Shown here piece after piece: positions 9,027 to 16,644 of a DNA stretch of 64,000 bases. Source of the stretch: JADFWK01 sp035527895 (GTDB lineage Bacteria; Desulfobacterota; DSM-4660; Desulfatiglandales; B25-G16). The notes beneath the pieces were generated by a model. That model ran no database searches. It had not been told where the DNA came from and saw nothing but the letters and a program-made list of their open reading frames with translations. Position 1 is the first letter of the stretch, and each line of letters starts with the position of its first letter. Location of the stretch: positions 43,720 through 107,719 of the forward strand of contig DATKZQ010000046.1 of NCBI GenBank assembly GCA_035527895.1. The letters are read 5' to 3'. The position numbers and the translations under genes were made by a program.

Positions 9027-9524
9027 ATGTTTTCAAGTGCCGATATCATCGATCTGGCAATCCAGATAGAAAAAAACGGCGAGAAGGTCTATCGAAATGC
9101 CTTAGAAGGGGTTCAAAACCAGTCCGTTGCTTCAATACTCCAGTGGCTTGCTGATGAGGAGGTGGAACATGCTAAGTGGTTCTCAGAGTTGAAGCAAGCG
9201 GTGCGGAAGGTGCCCGTCGATCGACGGTTGGAGGATATGGGCAGGGATATATTGCAGGGCATTCTGGGCGAGGAGAGCTTTTCACTGAAAGAAGCGGATC
9301 TCCAAAACCTGGGGAGTATCGAGAACCTCATTAACCTGGCCATTGAATTCGAGAGAGACACGGTGTTGTTCTTCGAGATGTTCGAATCCTTCCTTGAAGA
9401 TCGGGAATCCCTCGAGCATCTAAACAAAATCATCGAAGAGGAAAAACGTCATATTCAGGTGCTGGAGGAATACCTGGGAGGTGGGCCTGCCGAGGCGGGC
9501 CGTAGTAAACCGATTCCGGACTGA
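9027..9524 (+). CDS. Ferritin-like (rubrerythrin-type) di-iron protein
   Basis: 165 residues, a four-helix ferritin-like fold. Helix 1 has EKNGEKVYRNA; helix 2 has DEEVEHAKWF (an ExxH di-iron pair); helices 3 and 4 have EFERDTVLFF and IIEEEKRHIQVLEEYL (again E and ExxH). There is no rubredoxin domain. Such proteins in anaerobes act in iron handling or peroxide removal. The start follows AAAAGGGGG. It is a single gene, with a dispersed repeat just downstream. Confidence 0.85.
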   Translation: MFSSADIIDLAIQIEKNGEKVYRNALEGVQNQSVASILQWLADEEVEHAKWFSELKQAVRKVPVDRRLEDMGRDILQGILGEESFSLKEADLQNLGSIENLINLAIEFERDTVLFFEMFESFLEDRESLEHLNKIIEEEKRHIQVLEEYLGGGPAEAGRSKPIPD

Positions 9525-9701
9525 ATGTGCCTGACGAACCATATGCTGAGATTCGGCTTTCAAGCAGAGAAGGCGGGCAGTCTGATTCTGGGGACTGAGA
9601 TCTTTTTTGCATGCTCCGTCGGGTTTTTCGCTCTTTAGGGCCTGTTATTAAAAAGAGCATAATATTGTTTGCACTGGAAGTAGCCGAAAAGGCTTTGGGA
9701 T

Positions 9702-9925
9702 GGTCATAGGGTCTTCTCTTCTGTTCCGAGGCTCCCGACCTGGTCTTTTCTACGACATATCAACGGGGGAGCCTTGCCCCCTCCGCATTCCCTTCGACAG
9801 GCTCAGAGCTGCGGCTTCCCCCATTGATACGCCGTGAAAAGGACAGCGGCCTCCCGCCAGTCACAGCAAAGAAGACCTCATGACCCTCCCGATAGTGCAA
9901 GCTATTTTTATGCTCTCAGTAGCAA
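9702..9925. repeat. Dispersed palindromic repeat, copy A (MITE-like)
   Basis: Starts with GGTCATAGGGTCTTCT and returns at 9870-9885 as its near-complement (AGAAGACC..ATGACC): about 18 of 22 terminal bases are inverted. An inner imperfect inversion pairs TTTTCTACGACATATC (around 9737-9752) with GATACGCCGTGAAAA (around 9826-9840). Homology to copy B at 16219-16556 runs through TGCTCTCAGT near 9920. No ORF is inside. It fits a non-autonomous element. Confidence 0.7.
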
Positions 9926-9976
9926 CAAACTACTTGCTTTTAGCATTGCACAACTGGTTTTGTCTGATCAAGCTCC

Positions 9977-10372
9977 ATGAAAGGGCTTTTCCAACTTATT
10001 GGATTTTTGGTTTTGCTTCCGTGTTTGGCCATGGGCTTCAAACCTCCGCACTATTCAGAGGCCATACGGGCCATAGGAAATACAGGGGGTCTCCCTGTCG
10101 CCTTAAAGCGGGCCTTTGATCCGGAGGGTGATTTTTCATTGATCCCTGCTCCAAAACCCGGCGACTGGCTGTCAGAGCATTCGGAAGCAGGCCAGACCTA
10201 TGAGGCTTTTGTGCGTGTTAAGGCGGCAAAACCGGGTGCGCTCAGAGATACGATCTATCTGCAGCCATTGGGTCAGTTCTCGGGTTATCGGGGAGTTTCC
10301 CTGGACGCCCTGGGAGAGGATATAGGGTGCCATATCTCTTATTGGGTATTTCTGCACTGGCTGGTGCCGTGA
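9977..10372 (+). pseudogene. Archaemetzincin fragment (truncated)
   Basis: Residues from about 20 on match the N-terminal part of bacterial archaemetzincins from memory of the family: FKPPHYSEAIRAIG, PAPKPGDWLSEHSEAGQTY and DTIYLQPLGQF. Archaemetzincins are zinc proteases with HExxHxxGxxHC. Here the frame ends at 10372 after a non-homologous tail, and no HExxH is found downstream in any frame, so the catalytic half is gone. The break falls in a stretch with short inverted repeats (10334-10420). I consider it a decaying gene. Confidence 0.6.
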
Positions 10373-10518
10373 TGGTCTTCAAGATCCCTTCAAAGAGACC
10401 CTATGCCCAATAAAGAGAGACAGAAAAAGGAACCCCCATGGCTCCCATGATTTTTGGTAGAAGACGGTCCCTGTCATCTCTTGAAGATGGCCCTCGGAGT
10501 TGTTCTAACTGAACCGCG

Positions 10519-11442
10519 CTATCTCTGGTCCCGGGCTGTATAGATGCTCGCGTTAAGCTCGAAACCGATCAGGAGCACCAGGGAGTTGAGGTAGAGCCAC
10601 AGCATGATCAGCATCAGGGTGCCGATGGAGCCATAGAGGACATTGTATCTGCTAAAGTTTTCGATGTAATAGTTGAAGCCATAAAAGGACAGTACCGTGA
10701 GGATCGTGCTCACGATTGAGCCGGGGGAGAGGAACCGGAAGCCGGTTTTGCTGGTAGGGCCGAAGTAATAAATGAAGGAAATGCCGAAATAGTAAAGAGC
10801 CCAGATGATCAGCCAGTCGCCGGCGGCCAGCAGATAAAAGACAAAGCCGCTCTTGATAATTCCCTGGCGCACGAGAAAGTCCAGTCCCACATGGGCAGCG
10901 ATAATCAACGTTACCGCCAATACCAGGAGCACGGTCATGATGAAAATCAGGCCGATAGCGATACACCGCTGCATGAGCCAATTCCGTGACTCTGCGGCGT
11001 AAATGGTGTTGTTGAACGCATGGATTAGGGAGATGATGCCGCGCGTGGAAAAATAGAGCGCGAAGATGAAACCGAACGACAGGAGTTCACCCCGCTGCCG
11101 TTTGATGATATCTTCGATGGTGTTGACTGATAACTCATACGCCAACTCCGGAATAACGCCTCTCAGCGTGTTCAGCAGAGTTTCGTGGAAGTTCTCGATG
11201 GGAATGTAGGAAATCAGCGTAAAGAGAAAGATGATGCCGGGGAAAATGGCCAGAAAGAAATTGAAGGAGATCGAAGCGGCCTTCTCGGTCAAAACGTCCT
11301 TCATCAAACCGTGATAGAAGAACCGGGCCACTTCGTACAGCGGCAATCCTCCGAATCCGGGAAGGGTCACCCTCTTGCTCCAGGCGAGGAGTTTCACGAC
11401 AGGTTTCCATTTAATAAATGATGTAAATGATGGGACGTCCAT
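10519..11442 (-). CDS. YihY/virulence factor BrkB-family membrane protein
   Basis: 307 residues with about six membrane segments. The family signature is visible: VLTEKAASISFNFFLAIFPGIIFLFTL and, at the end, GSIGTLMLIMLWLYLNSLVLLIGFELNA. Function is unsettled (once called RNase BN by mistake); possibly lipid or envelope related. The first codons ATGGACGTCC lie inside the terminal inverted repeat of the adjacent transposase element and have no ribosome site. The insertion may therefore have replaced the native promoter and start, and expression could now depend on the element. The first dozen residues may not be native. Confidence 0.85.
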   Translation of the reverse strand: MDVPSFTSFIKWKPVVKLLAWSKRVTLPGFGGLPLYEVARFFYHGLMKDVLTEKAASISFNFFLAIFPGIIFLFTLISYIPIENFHETLLNTLRGVIPELAYELSVNTIEDIIKRQRGELLSFGFIFALYFSTRGIISLIHAFNNTIYAAESRNWLMQRCIAIGLIFIMTVLLVLAVTLIIAAHVGLDFLVRQGIIKSGFVFYLLAAGDWLIIWALYYFGISFIYYFGPTSKTGFRFLSPGSIVSTILTVLSFYGFNYYIENFSRYNVLYGSIGTLMLIMLWLYLNSLVLLIGFELNASIYTARDQR

Positions 11443-12523
11443 TTGTAAATAAGTAAATTACTCCAGCAGTCGGTAGTTTTTCTCTCTCGCTATCTTCTCC
11501 CCATTGATAACAGAATAGACGATGCCTGGTTGGCTCATTCCAAACCGCTGTGCCAAAGAGGTTCCACTGATCCCCAATTCACGAACCGCCCAGAAAAACA
11601 GCAGGCTCCTCGCTTCCACCCGTGCCTTCTGGCGTCCCTTTAGGTACAGTTCTCCCTCATCAATGCCGTAGAGCTCGGCAACTCGCTGCTGAACCCGTTC
11701 AAGATCATATCCCAACTGTTTGAGTTCATAGTGTCGACTCTGCGTTTCATCGGCCTGAGAGAGCACCTCCATAACAAAATCGCTCTCGCCGAGTATCCGC
11801 TCATCACCTTTGAGCCGATCCTGCCCCATGAGCCGTATCCTCTTAACCTCAGTCCATCCGCCCACGCTTCGAATCACCCCACCGCCAACCAATTCCGGCC
11901 GCCTGCCTTGTTCTATCCCTGCTTCCACATAGGCACTATAGCCCTTATGTGCTTCACCGACCCTGCTGCCAAAAAAGGACAATACATACGCTGCATCCTG
12001 CCACTCGCGTTTGGTATTACCCATCAGCACACTGTGACCGCAGTAGTTGTATGTGGCAAGCTCGGAGATAGAAAAGACAACCTCCGCCCGGAGAGGGTTT
12101 AAATGAATGTACCGAACCAATTCTTTCAGATACCTATCTTCCTGGCAGATAATGGATTTGTAACGGTTCTGGAAAAGCTGGCCGTGTCTCTTATGCCTTC
12201 GGTTAAAACTGACTGCATAGCCGGTAAGCAGCCTCCTCATGATGGTTGGTAAGCCAATGTCTCCTGATCGAAACAGAAAATGAGCGTGGTTGGGCAGCAA
12301 TGCCCATGCATAGCAGGCGGTCTTGGTTTCAGGCACCAATTCGCCGAGCCGTTCAAGAAAATTGTCCCGGTCTTTATCATCTCTGAATATCTTTCTGCGC
12401 TCTATTCCCCTTATGATTACGTGGTGCAGTATACCCGGGGCATCTAATCTGGCTGATCGTGGCATAGGATGAATAGTATTATGAATAGATTAAAGAGTCA
12501 ACTGATTTACAAATGGACGTCCC
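11432..12523. mobile_element. RAYT transposon-like element bounded by perfect 19-bp inverted repeats
   Basis: gggacgtccatttgtaaat at 11432-11450 is exactly the reverse complement of 12505-12523. The interior holds only the Y1 (REP-associated) transposase gene. Each end contains the palindrome GGACGTCC. The left end supplies the start of the YihY gene; the right end supplies the last four codons and stop of a lipoprotein gene. I see no clear target-site duplication. Confidence 0.8.
11458..12465 (-). CDS. REP-associated tyrosine transposase (Y1_Tnp, IS200/IS605-like)
   Basis: 335 residues. The N-terminus MPRSARLDAPGILHHVIIRG is typical. The HUH metal motif is LLPNHAHFLF and the catalytic Tyr region is DRYLKELVRYIHLNPLRA. 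A C-terminal HTH-like part (about 230-335, ending SQPGIVYSVINGEKIA) resembles a DnaA/Chromosomal-replication-like HTH extension seen in long RAYTs. These enzymes nick single-stranded DNA at REP hairpins. The gene is intact and sits inside a 19-bp inverted repeat, so this copy may be recent and active (inference). Confidence 0.92.
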   Translation of the reverse strand: MPRSARLDAPGILHHVIIRGIERRKIFRDDKDRDNFLERLGELVPETKTACYAWALLPNHAHFLFRSGDIGLPTIMRRLLTGYAVSFNRRHKRHGQLFQNRYKSIICQEDRYLKELVRYIHLNPLRAEVVFSISELATYNYCGHSVLMGNTKREWQDAAYVLSFFGSRVGEAHKGYSAYVEAGIEQGRRPELVGGGVIRSVGGWTEVKRIRLMGQDRLKGDERILGESDFVMEVLSQADETQSRHYELKQLGYDLERVQQRVAELYGIDEGELYLKGRQKARVEARSLLFFWAVRELGISGTSLAQRFGMSQPGIVYSVINGEKIAREKNYRLLE

Positions 12524-12791
12524 TATCTTCCGAACCCGGCTTGAAGGCTTTCCAGACGCCCTCAAAGGTTTTAGCGTCATTGATGAAACCGATCGCCTGT
12601 TCGCGCTGTCTCTCAGGCAGCAGTTGGAGTTGATCCACCGGATAGTCTCCCTGCCAGGACTGCAGGATTTCAGCCTCGCCGCTCATCGCTTGCGGCGACT
12701 CTGCCTTCGCTTGCGCTTTCATACATGAATGGCTGCAACCAACCAGCAGCATTAGTGTCAAAACAGTTAATAAAAGGTTGGCCTTTTTCAT
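12507..12791 (-). pseudogene. Lipoprotein gene truncated at its 3' end by the RAYT element
   Basis: 94 residues with a lipoprotein signal (LTLMLLVGCSHSC). The segment RQREQAIGFINDAKTFEGVW resembles a Deltaproteobacterial lipoprotein family that normally continues for tens of residues after 'VWKAFKPGE'. Here the last residues DVHL and the TAA come from the transposon's terminal repeat, so the C-terminus is lost. Whether the truncated product is still made is unknown. Confidence 0.65.
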
Positions 12792-12882
12792 TACCCCGCT
12801 CCTTTGGTTATTCTTCTAGGAGCTTGGGAATATATTTTTGTGCGATTTGACATATATAGCGTTATTTATTCAGATATCAGGT

Positions 12883-12911
12883 TTGACACCAACAACAATA
12901 AAGCATAGAAT
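12883..12911 (+). promoter_or_regulatory. Promoter of hicBA
   Basis: TTGACA (12883-12888), 17 bases, TAGAAT (12906-12911). GGGAGG follows at 12923, six bases before the ATG at 12935. The same hexamer pair and spacing recurs at the VapBC-like module (17413-17441). Confidence 0.75.
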
Positions 12912-12934
12912 ATTTTTAAATTGGGAGGTTTGCC

Positions 12935-13171
12935 ATGATAAACTATACTGCAAAATATACTAAAATTACCTCCGGTTATATGGGGCAGCTTATTGAGTGG
13001 CCTGAAGTCGTAACCGAAGGTAAGGACCTCGAAGACTGCCGCGCCATGCTGCGTGATGCGCTTAATGAGATGATCCTCGCATATAAAGAGCTTGGTAAAG
13101 AAGTTCCATTGGGTAACGCGCTCATTGAACAAATTCCAGCCGAGGTCGAACATGTCGGTCAAGCGACGTGA
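12935..13171 (+). CDS. hicB: HicB-family antitoxin
   Basis: 78 residues with the partial RNase-H-like fold of HicB: YTAKYTKITSGYMGQLIEWP and TEGKDLEDCRAMLRDALNEM. It neutralises HicA by binding it. The short form lacks an obvious C-terminal HTH, so autorepression may need another element. The stop overlaps the hicA start by 20 bases, and antitoxin precedes toxin. A consensus promoter is directly upstream. Confidence 0.9.
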   Translation: MINYTAKYTKITSGYMGQLIEWPEVVTEGKDLEDCRAMLRDALNEMILAYKELGKEVPLGNALIEQIPAEVEHVGQAT

Positions 13172-13340
13172 TTTGATACGCTATTTGGAAAAGAACGGTT
13201 TCTACCTGCTTCGTGAAGGTGGTAGACACTCTATCTACACAAATGACAAGAAGATTATCCCGGTAAAAAGGCATAAGGAGCTTGATCGAATTACTGCCAA
13301 CGAACTATGTAAACAGGCCGGACTCGATCCTAAGTTTTAG
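13152..13340 (+). CDS. hicA: HicA-family mRNA interferase toxin
   Basis: 62 residues with a dsRBD-like fold. The catalytic His is in REGGRHSIYTN, and the ending KRHKELDRITANELCKQAGL is typical. HicA cleaves mRNA independently of ribosomes. I chose the ATG at 13152 because it gives the canonical N-terminus MSVKRRDLIRYLEKNGF; an earlier in-frame start would add 20 unrelated residues. It lies within the hicB 3' end. Confidence 0.92.
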   Translation: MSVKRRDLIRYLEKNGFYLLREGGRHSIYTNDKKIIPVKRHKELDRITANELCKQAGLDPKF

Positions 13341-13525
13341 CCTCTTCGTCTTTCTATACACCCGCCTCATTTAACGTCTCGGAAATTCTGCAACCATTTG
13401 CTTATCCACGTATATCAAACCCTATATGGTGCAAACGCTCGAGAGATATTGGAACTTGTCTATCTTCTGGTGCCGGTCTGCATAACCCTCTCTCAAGTAT
13501 GAAAGAAAAAGGCCTCAGCAAACAA

Positions 13526-13558
13526 CTCGAAAAATTAGCGGTTTTTCGAGGTTTTTTT
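13526..13558 (+). terminator. Rho-independent terminator
   Basis: Stem CTCGAAAAA / TTTTTCGAG with a 7-base loop, then G and seven T. It lies about 190 bases past hicA and on the same strand. The stretch between (13341-13525) has no gene I can support. Confidence 0.8.
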
Positions 13559-13646
13559 ACGGTATCACCACAACCCTCCCCGTACGATCATTAGCTGTGG
13601 TTTCAGCAAGCGCCGGTTGATTGGTACCGTGTTCGAGCTCGATGCC

Positions 13647-14066
13647 TCAACCGGTGTGCTTACCCTCTTTCTTGAGTTGGGGGGAAACATACTTCCGGCC
13701 CCTGAGCACGGCGCGCACCGCCGGGATGAGATCGGTTGCGGCAGTGCGCTTGAGCACAAAGCCCTCGGCCCCTGCGGCCATCACCTCCTCCACTGCGATG
13801 GACTCGTCATGGATGCTCAACACGATGAGTCTGAGCTCCGGGAAGCGATCCTCGAGGCGGCGCACGATATTGACATCCCGCAGGAGCGGCAGCGAGAGGT
13901 CCGCCACGATGAGATCCGCCTCGAGCCTCGCTGCGGCGTCAAAGAGCGAGGTATCGTCGGCCACCATCACCACGGCCTCGAACATGGTCTCAAGGAGGCC
14001 GCGAATCCCCTCCAGCATGGTGTGGTGTGTGTCAGCAAGAATAACCCGATCGTGCTTCAACTTCAT
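13647..14066 (-). CDS. Receiver-only response regulator (NarL-type receiver without HTH)
   Basis: 139 residues. The receiver has phosphoacceptor Asp in LIVADLSLPLL, acidic residues in VILADTHH, Ser in VLSIHDES and Lys in GFVLKRTA. It ends at VSPQLKKEG, exactly where a NarL-type linker would lead to the LuxR HTH, which is absent; translation past the TGA gives no HTH. It resembles the full-length regulator at 16645-17286 and may be a truncated paralogue or a phosphate sink. GGGAG seven bases upstream supports the start. Confidence 0.8.
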   Translation of the reverse strand: MKLKHDRVILADTHHTMLEGIRGLLETMFEAVVMVADDTSLFDAAARLEADLIVADLSLPLLRDVNIVRRLEDRFPELRLIVLSIHDESIAVEEVMAAGAEGFVLKRTAATDLIPAVRAVLRGRKYVSPQLKKEGKHTG

Positions 14067-14286
14067 ATGTTTGCTCCCTTATGAGGTGGACAGCATCTGA
14101 GCATGAGCTTGAAACGTTTGCAATGAATGCGAGGTAATTGCGGAGACACCAAGGCACCACATGCAGCGTTACTATGAGCGTAGCGGGAATGAGGGGCGGA
14201 AATCTACTCGTAAAATTACGGGTTTCGGGAGAAAAAAATACGGGGGGATGGGCCGGTGGAACCGGGTTAGAATGTGAAAAGCATTG

Positions 14287-14880
14287 TCAGTCCGCAGGAG
14301 TTCCCTGCAAGATCCGTAACTCTTGCAATGACTTGGCAACAGAAGAAGGGTATTTTCCGGCCATTCCCAAAAGAAGCTTGAAATCTACCTCATCTACCTC
14401 CAAGTCATCTGCGGTTGGGATGGTCCCACGATAGTAGATCGTATCCAGAATGGCTTTTTCGGGCACTGCCATGTAGTATCCATCACGATATTCGAATCCA
14501 AAAAAAAGAGCAGAAGAAATCTTCGAGAATTCGATAGTAATCCCCTGATATTGAACTCGTCGCTTTTTGCCCACCGACGTACTGAGGGTTACCACTGTGC
14601 AAACCAGAGGCGCCTGCAGGCTAATGCCGTGGAAATTCAATGCCCATTCGCATGATACATATGCAGGCGGCTTTAAGAAACACGCCACCTGCTCGGTGGA
14701 GGGAAATCCATACAAAAAAGAATTGATGTAATGCCCGCGATTTATACGATAGATGAGCCCTTTCTGAAGTGCCCTTGATAGAAACATGCTGGTATGGGAC
14801 GCTACCTTTTCCGCATCCTGCTTCCGGAAAAGGGCGGGCAGTAGTTTCAGGCGATTATACGTAGCCCTTTGTTCTTCCAT
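14287..14880 (-). CDS. AbiEi-family antitoxin (type IV toxin-antitoxin)
   Basis: About 197 residues. The N-terminal winged helix (LFRKQDAEKVASHTSMFLSR, then KGLIYRINRGHYIN) is the AbiEi DNA-binding part; the rest (YVSCEWALNFHGIS, VPEKAILDTIYYRG) is the AbiEi antitoxin domain. AbiEi represses its operon and counteracts the AbiEii nucleotidyltransferase without binding it. The ATG at 14880 is preferred over a TTG nine bases earlier. It overlaps the toxin gene by 26 bases and lies downstream of it, the reverse of the usual order. Confidence 0.85.
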   Translation of the reverse strand: MEEQRATYNRLKLLPALFRKQDAEKVASHTSMFLSRALQKGLIYRINRGHYINSFLYGFPSTEQVACFLKPPAYVSCEWALNFHGISLQAPLVCTVVTLSTSVGKKRRVQYQGITIEFSKISSALFFGFEYRDGYYMAVPEKAILDTIYYRGTIPTADDLEVDEVDFKLLLGMAGKYPSSVAKSLQELRILQGTPAD

Positions 14881-15733
14881 AATCCTCAAAATACCCTTCC
14901 ATTCCTTGACTCAGAAGGTCAAATGTGACTCCCCGTAGCGTGGCAATGAGTTCACTGAAATCATGTCCCTGGTATTCTGAAAGAATCTTCTGCGGAATAA
15001 AGCGCGGCAAGTCTGTTTCAATGGCACTTCTAATCATGTGCCTGGACTCGCTCTTTAGAAAGTAATCTGCCTCCCGAGCTGGGACAAAGGGAGCTTGGTA
15101 CATGAATAGTTTTTCCCGCAGTTTCATCCAATCGGGGGTTACCTTGAGCTGATTCACAATCCACCAGAGGTCATAGAAATCTTTTCCCTTCAAATACTTT
15201 TTTTCATAAAGGGCTCTTATTTTGTCCGATAGAATTTCATCAATCGTTTCAGTCAAGATGATACTGCTTGAATATGGCATGATGAGTTCGCCATTTGAAA
15301 TCATGCCGACAACGCTGGGCAGATCTCTGAGGATCTTTTTCTCAAAATCAGGTTGATGACCGGCTTTCAGGGTTTCGAATTCCAGCTTAACGGCAATTCT
15401 TTCTCGTTGAGCTTCCGGGCGATATATAAAGAAGGCACTCGTTGCCTGGCCTCGTCTGCCCCTAAATCGGTACTCAGACCGGCCTAAACCGAACTGGGCA
15501 ACACAGGCTTTTTGCGCTTTTGCAAATGATCGGTCCAAAATCTTCTCGATTACTTTTGCAGGTAACTGCGTTACAAAATCAAGATCCTCTGAGAACCTCA
15601 TCCCGCCATACACCCACCGTAATGCTGTGCCCCCCTGAAAGATAATACGCTCTGAACCGGACTCGGCATAAAGATTATCCAACAAGACTAGCTGGAGGAG
15701 TTCAGATCGTCTGATTGTTTTCTCTTTATACAT
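14855..15733 (-). CDS. AbiEii/AbiGii-family nucleotidyltransferase toxin
   Basis: 292 residues. The nucleotidyltransferase signature is FQGGTALRWVYGGMRFSEDL followed by DFVTQ (GG...RxSxDxD). Later DKIRALYEKKYLKGKDFYDL is the conserved helix of the family, and RKRERIAVKLEF-like residues supply the third acidic position. AbiEii-type toxins (MenT relatives) add nucleotides to tRNA acceptor ends or bind GTP and halt growth; AbiE systems abort phage infection. Toxin first, antitoxin second in this operon. Confidence 0.88.
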   Translation of the reverse strand: MYKEKTIRRSELLQLVLLDNLYAESGSERIIFQGGTALRWVYGGMRFSEDLDFVTQLPAKVIEKILDRSFAKAQKACVAQFGLGRSEYRFRGRRGQATSAFFIYRPEAQRERIAVKLEFETLKAGHQPDFEKKILRDLPSVVGMISNGELIMPYSSSIILTETIDEILSDKIRALYEKKYLKGKDFYDLWWIVNQLKVTPDWMKLREKLFMYQAPFVPAREADYFLKSESRHMIRSAIETDLPRFIPQKILSEYQGHDFSELIATLRGVTFDLLSQGMEGYFEDYGRTKGYV

Positions 15734-16095
15734 GGTATTTCCACTTTCTTGCTAGTATCACGTCCCAAAAGAAGTTTATAAAAATCAAACTAAATTTGAT
15801 CGTTCGTTTTGAGTTGTCGCAATGTGAAATCCGAAGCACGAAATCCGAAATCCGAAACAATTTCAAAAATTCAAATTTTCCAATTTTTTAAACATGTTTC
15901 GGGTTTTAGTTATTTGATATTCGGATTTGTTTCGCATTTCGATATTAGAATTTCGGATTTATAATTTCCTTTTTCCGGACGCGTGCGGTCGTGTGAATTA
16001 TGCATGTTATTAATGGGACACTACACTAGGCCTATATCGGATTAATCGGAGCAGGCCTCTGTCTGTGACCAGGTCGGAATAACAGCAGACCATTT
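15734..16095. repeat. AT-rich spacer with degenerate interspersed repeats
   Basis: Contains aaatccgaagcacgaaatcc at 15827-15846 (the identity runs to 15850); the exact 24-bp reverse complement occurs at 39120-39143. Around it, degenerate cgaaatccgaa and aatttcggattt strings pair with each other (15840-15970). No gene. Such strings are common between genes in Deltaproteobacteria. Confidence 0.6.
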
Positions 16096-16128
16096 ACATT
16101 ACTATACACAATTGTATAGTAATGTCAA
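16096..16128 (-). promoter_or_regulatory. Promoter with embedded 13+13-bp operator palindrome, pointing toward abiE
   Basis: ACATTACTATACA (16096-16108) and TGTATAGTAATGT (16113-16125) are perfect inverted repeats. On the minus strand TTGACA (16128-16123) is followed after 16 bases by TATAGT. A regulator bound to the palindrome would cover both boxes. The transcript would run left through repeats into the AbiE operon about 350 bases away. A 14-bp tandem duplication (acagttggcgaggt) abuts it at 16128-16155. Confidence 0.6.
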
Positions 16129-16218
16129 CAGTTGGCGAGGTACAGTTGGCGAGGTACCCTACTTACTAACGGGAGCACATTTTTGTTTACATTGGACGTA
16201 ACGGAGAAGGATGTGAGG

Positions 16219-16556
16219 TGGCCATGAGGTCTTTTCTTCTGTTCCGAGGCTCACGGCCTGGTCTTTTCTACGACATATCAACGTCCCGCTTCGAAGAAGC
16301 GGGGCTCCGCATTCTCCCCCGCTCCTTTGGAGCAGGGAAGCTGCGGCTTCCCCCACTGATACGTCGTGAAAAGGACAGCGGCCTCCCGCCAGCCCTGTAG
16401 AGTAAGTAATTCACGAACACTTCGCTCAGTGTCGATATCTGAGCTGATAAACGGGGCTAGGTGGATTCTCAGCTTCCCACTCAACAGGGCCAGTCACGGC
16501 AGAAAATACCTCATGCGCCTCCCGATGCTGCAAACTGTTTTATGCTCTCAGTGGCA
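16219..16556. repeat. Dispersed palindromic repeat, copy B (MITE-like, interrupted)
   Basis: Homologous to copy A (9702-9925): CTTCTGTTCCGAGGCTC, TGGTCTTTTCTACGACATAT, GTGAAAAGGACAGCGGCCTC and TGCTCTCAGT all recur in order. Compared with A it has a different central loop and a 97-bp insertion at 16393-16489. Confidence 0.7.
16393..16489. mobile_element. 97-bp nested mini-element with terminal inverted repeats
   Basis: Starts CCCTGTAGAG and ends CTCAACAGGG (9 of 10 bases inverted), flanked on both sides by CCAG (16389-16392 and 16490-16493). Copy A has a single uninterrupted CCAG at the same place. This is the pattern of a transposed non-autonomous element with a 4-bp target duplication. Confidence 0.65.
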
Positions 16557-16644
16557 AAAGGAAACCGGTAGGAGCACCAGCAGTCTTCTTTATGCGAGAT
16601 ATGAATTGATTTTCATAACTCACTTTTTTGACATGATACTGGGC

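Noticed and set aside
10370..10372. TGA in the archaemetzincin fragment as Sec or programmed frameshift
   Set aside because: None of the three frames after it gives the HExxH region.
10334..10500. Short inverted strings (tctcttattgggta / tgcccaataaagaga; ggtcttcaagat / atctcttgaagat)
   Set aside because: They may be a worn repeat, but arms are short and imperfect and I found no second copy.
11425..12530. Target-site duplication at the RAYT element ends
   Set aside because: Bases outside the 19-bp ends (aaatgat on the left, tatcttc on the right) do not match beyond chance.
13647..13649. TGA at the end of the receiver-only regulator as a third Sec codon
   Set aside because: Translation past it gives no HTH or conserved residue, and no Cys is expected at that place in the family.
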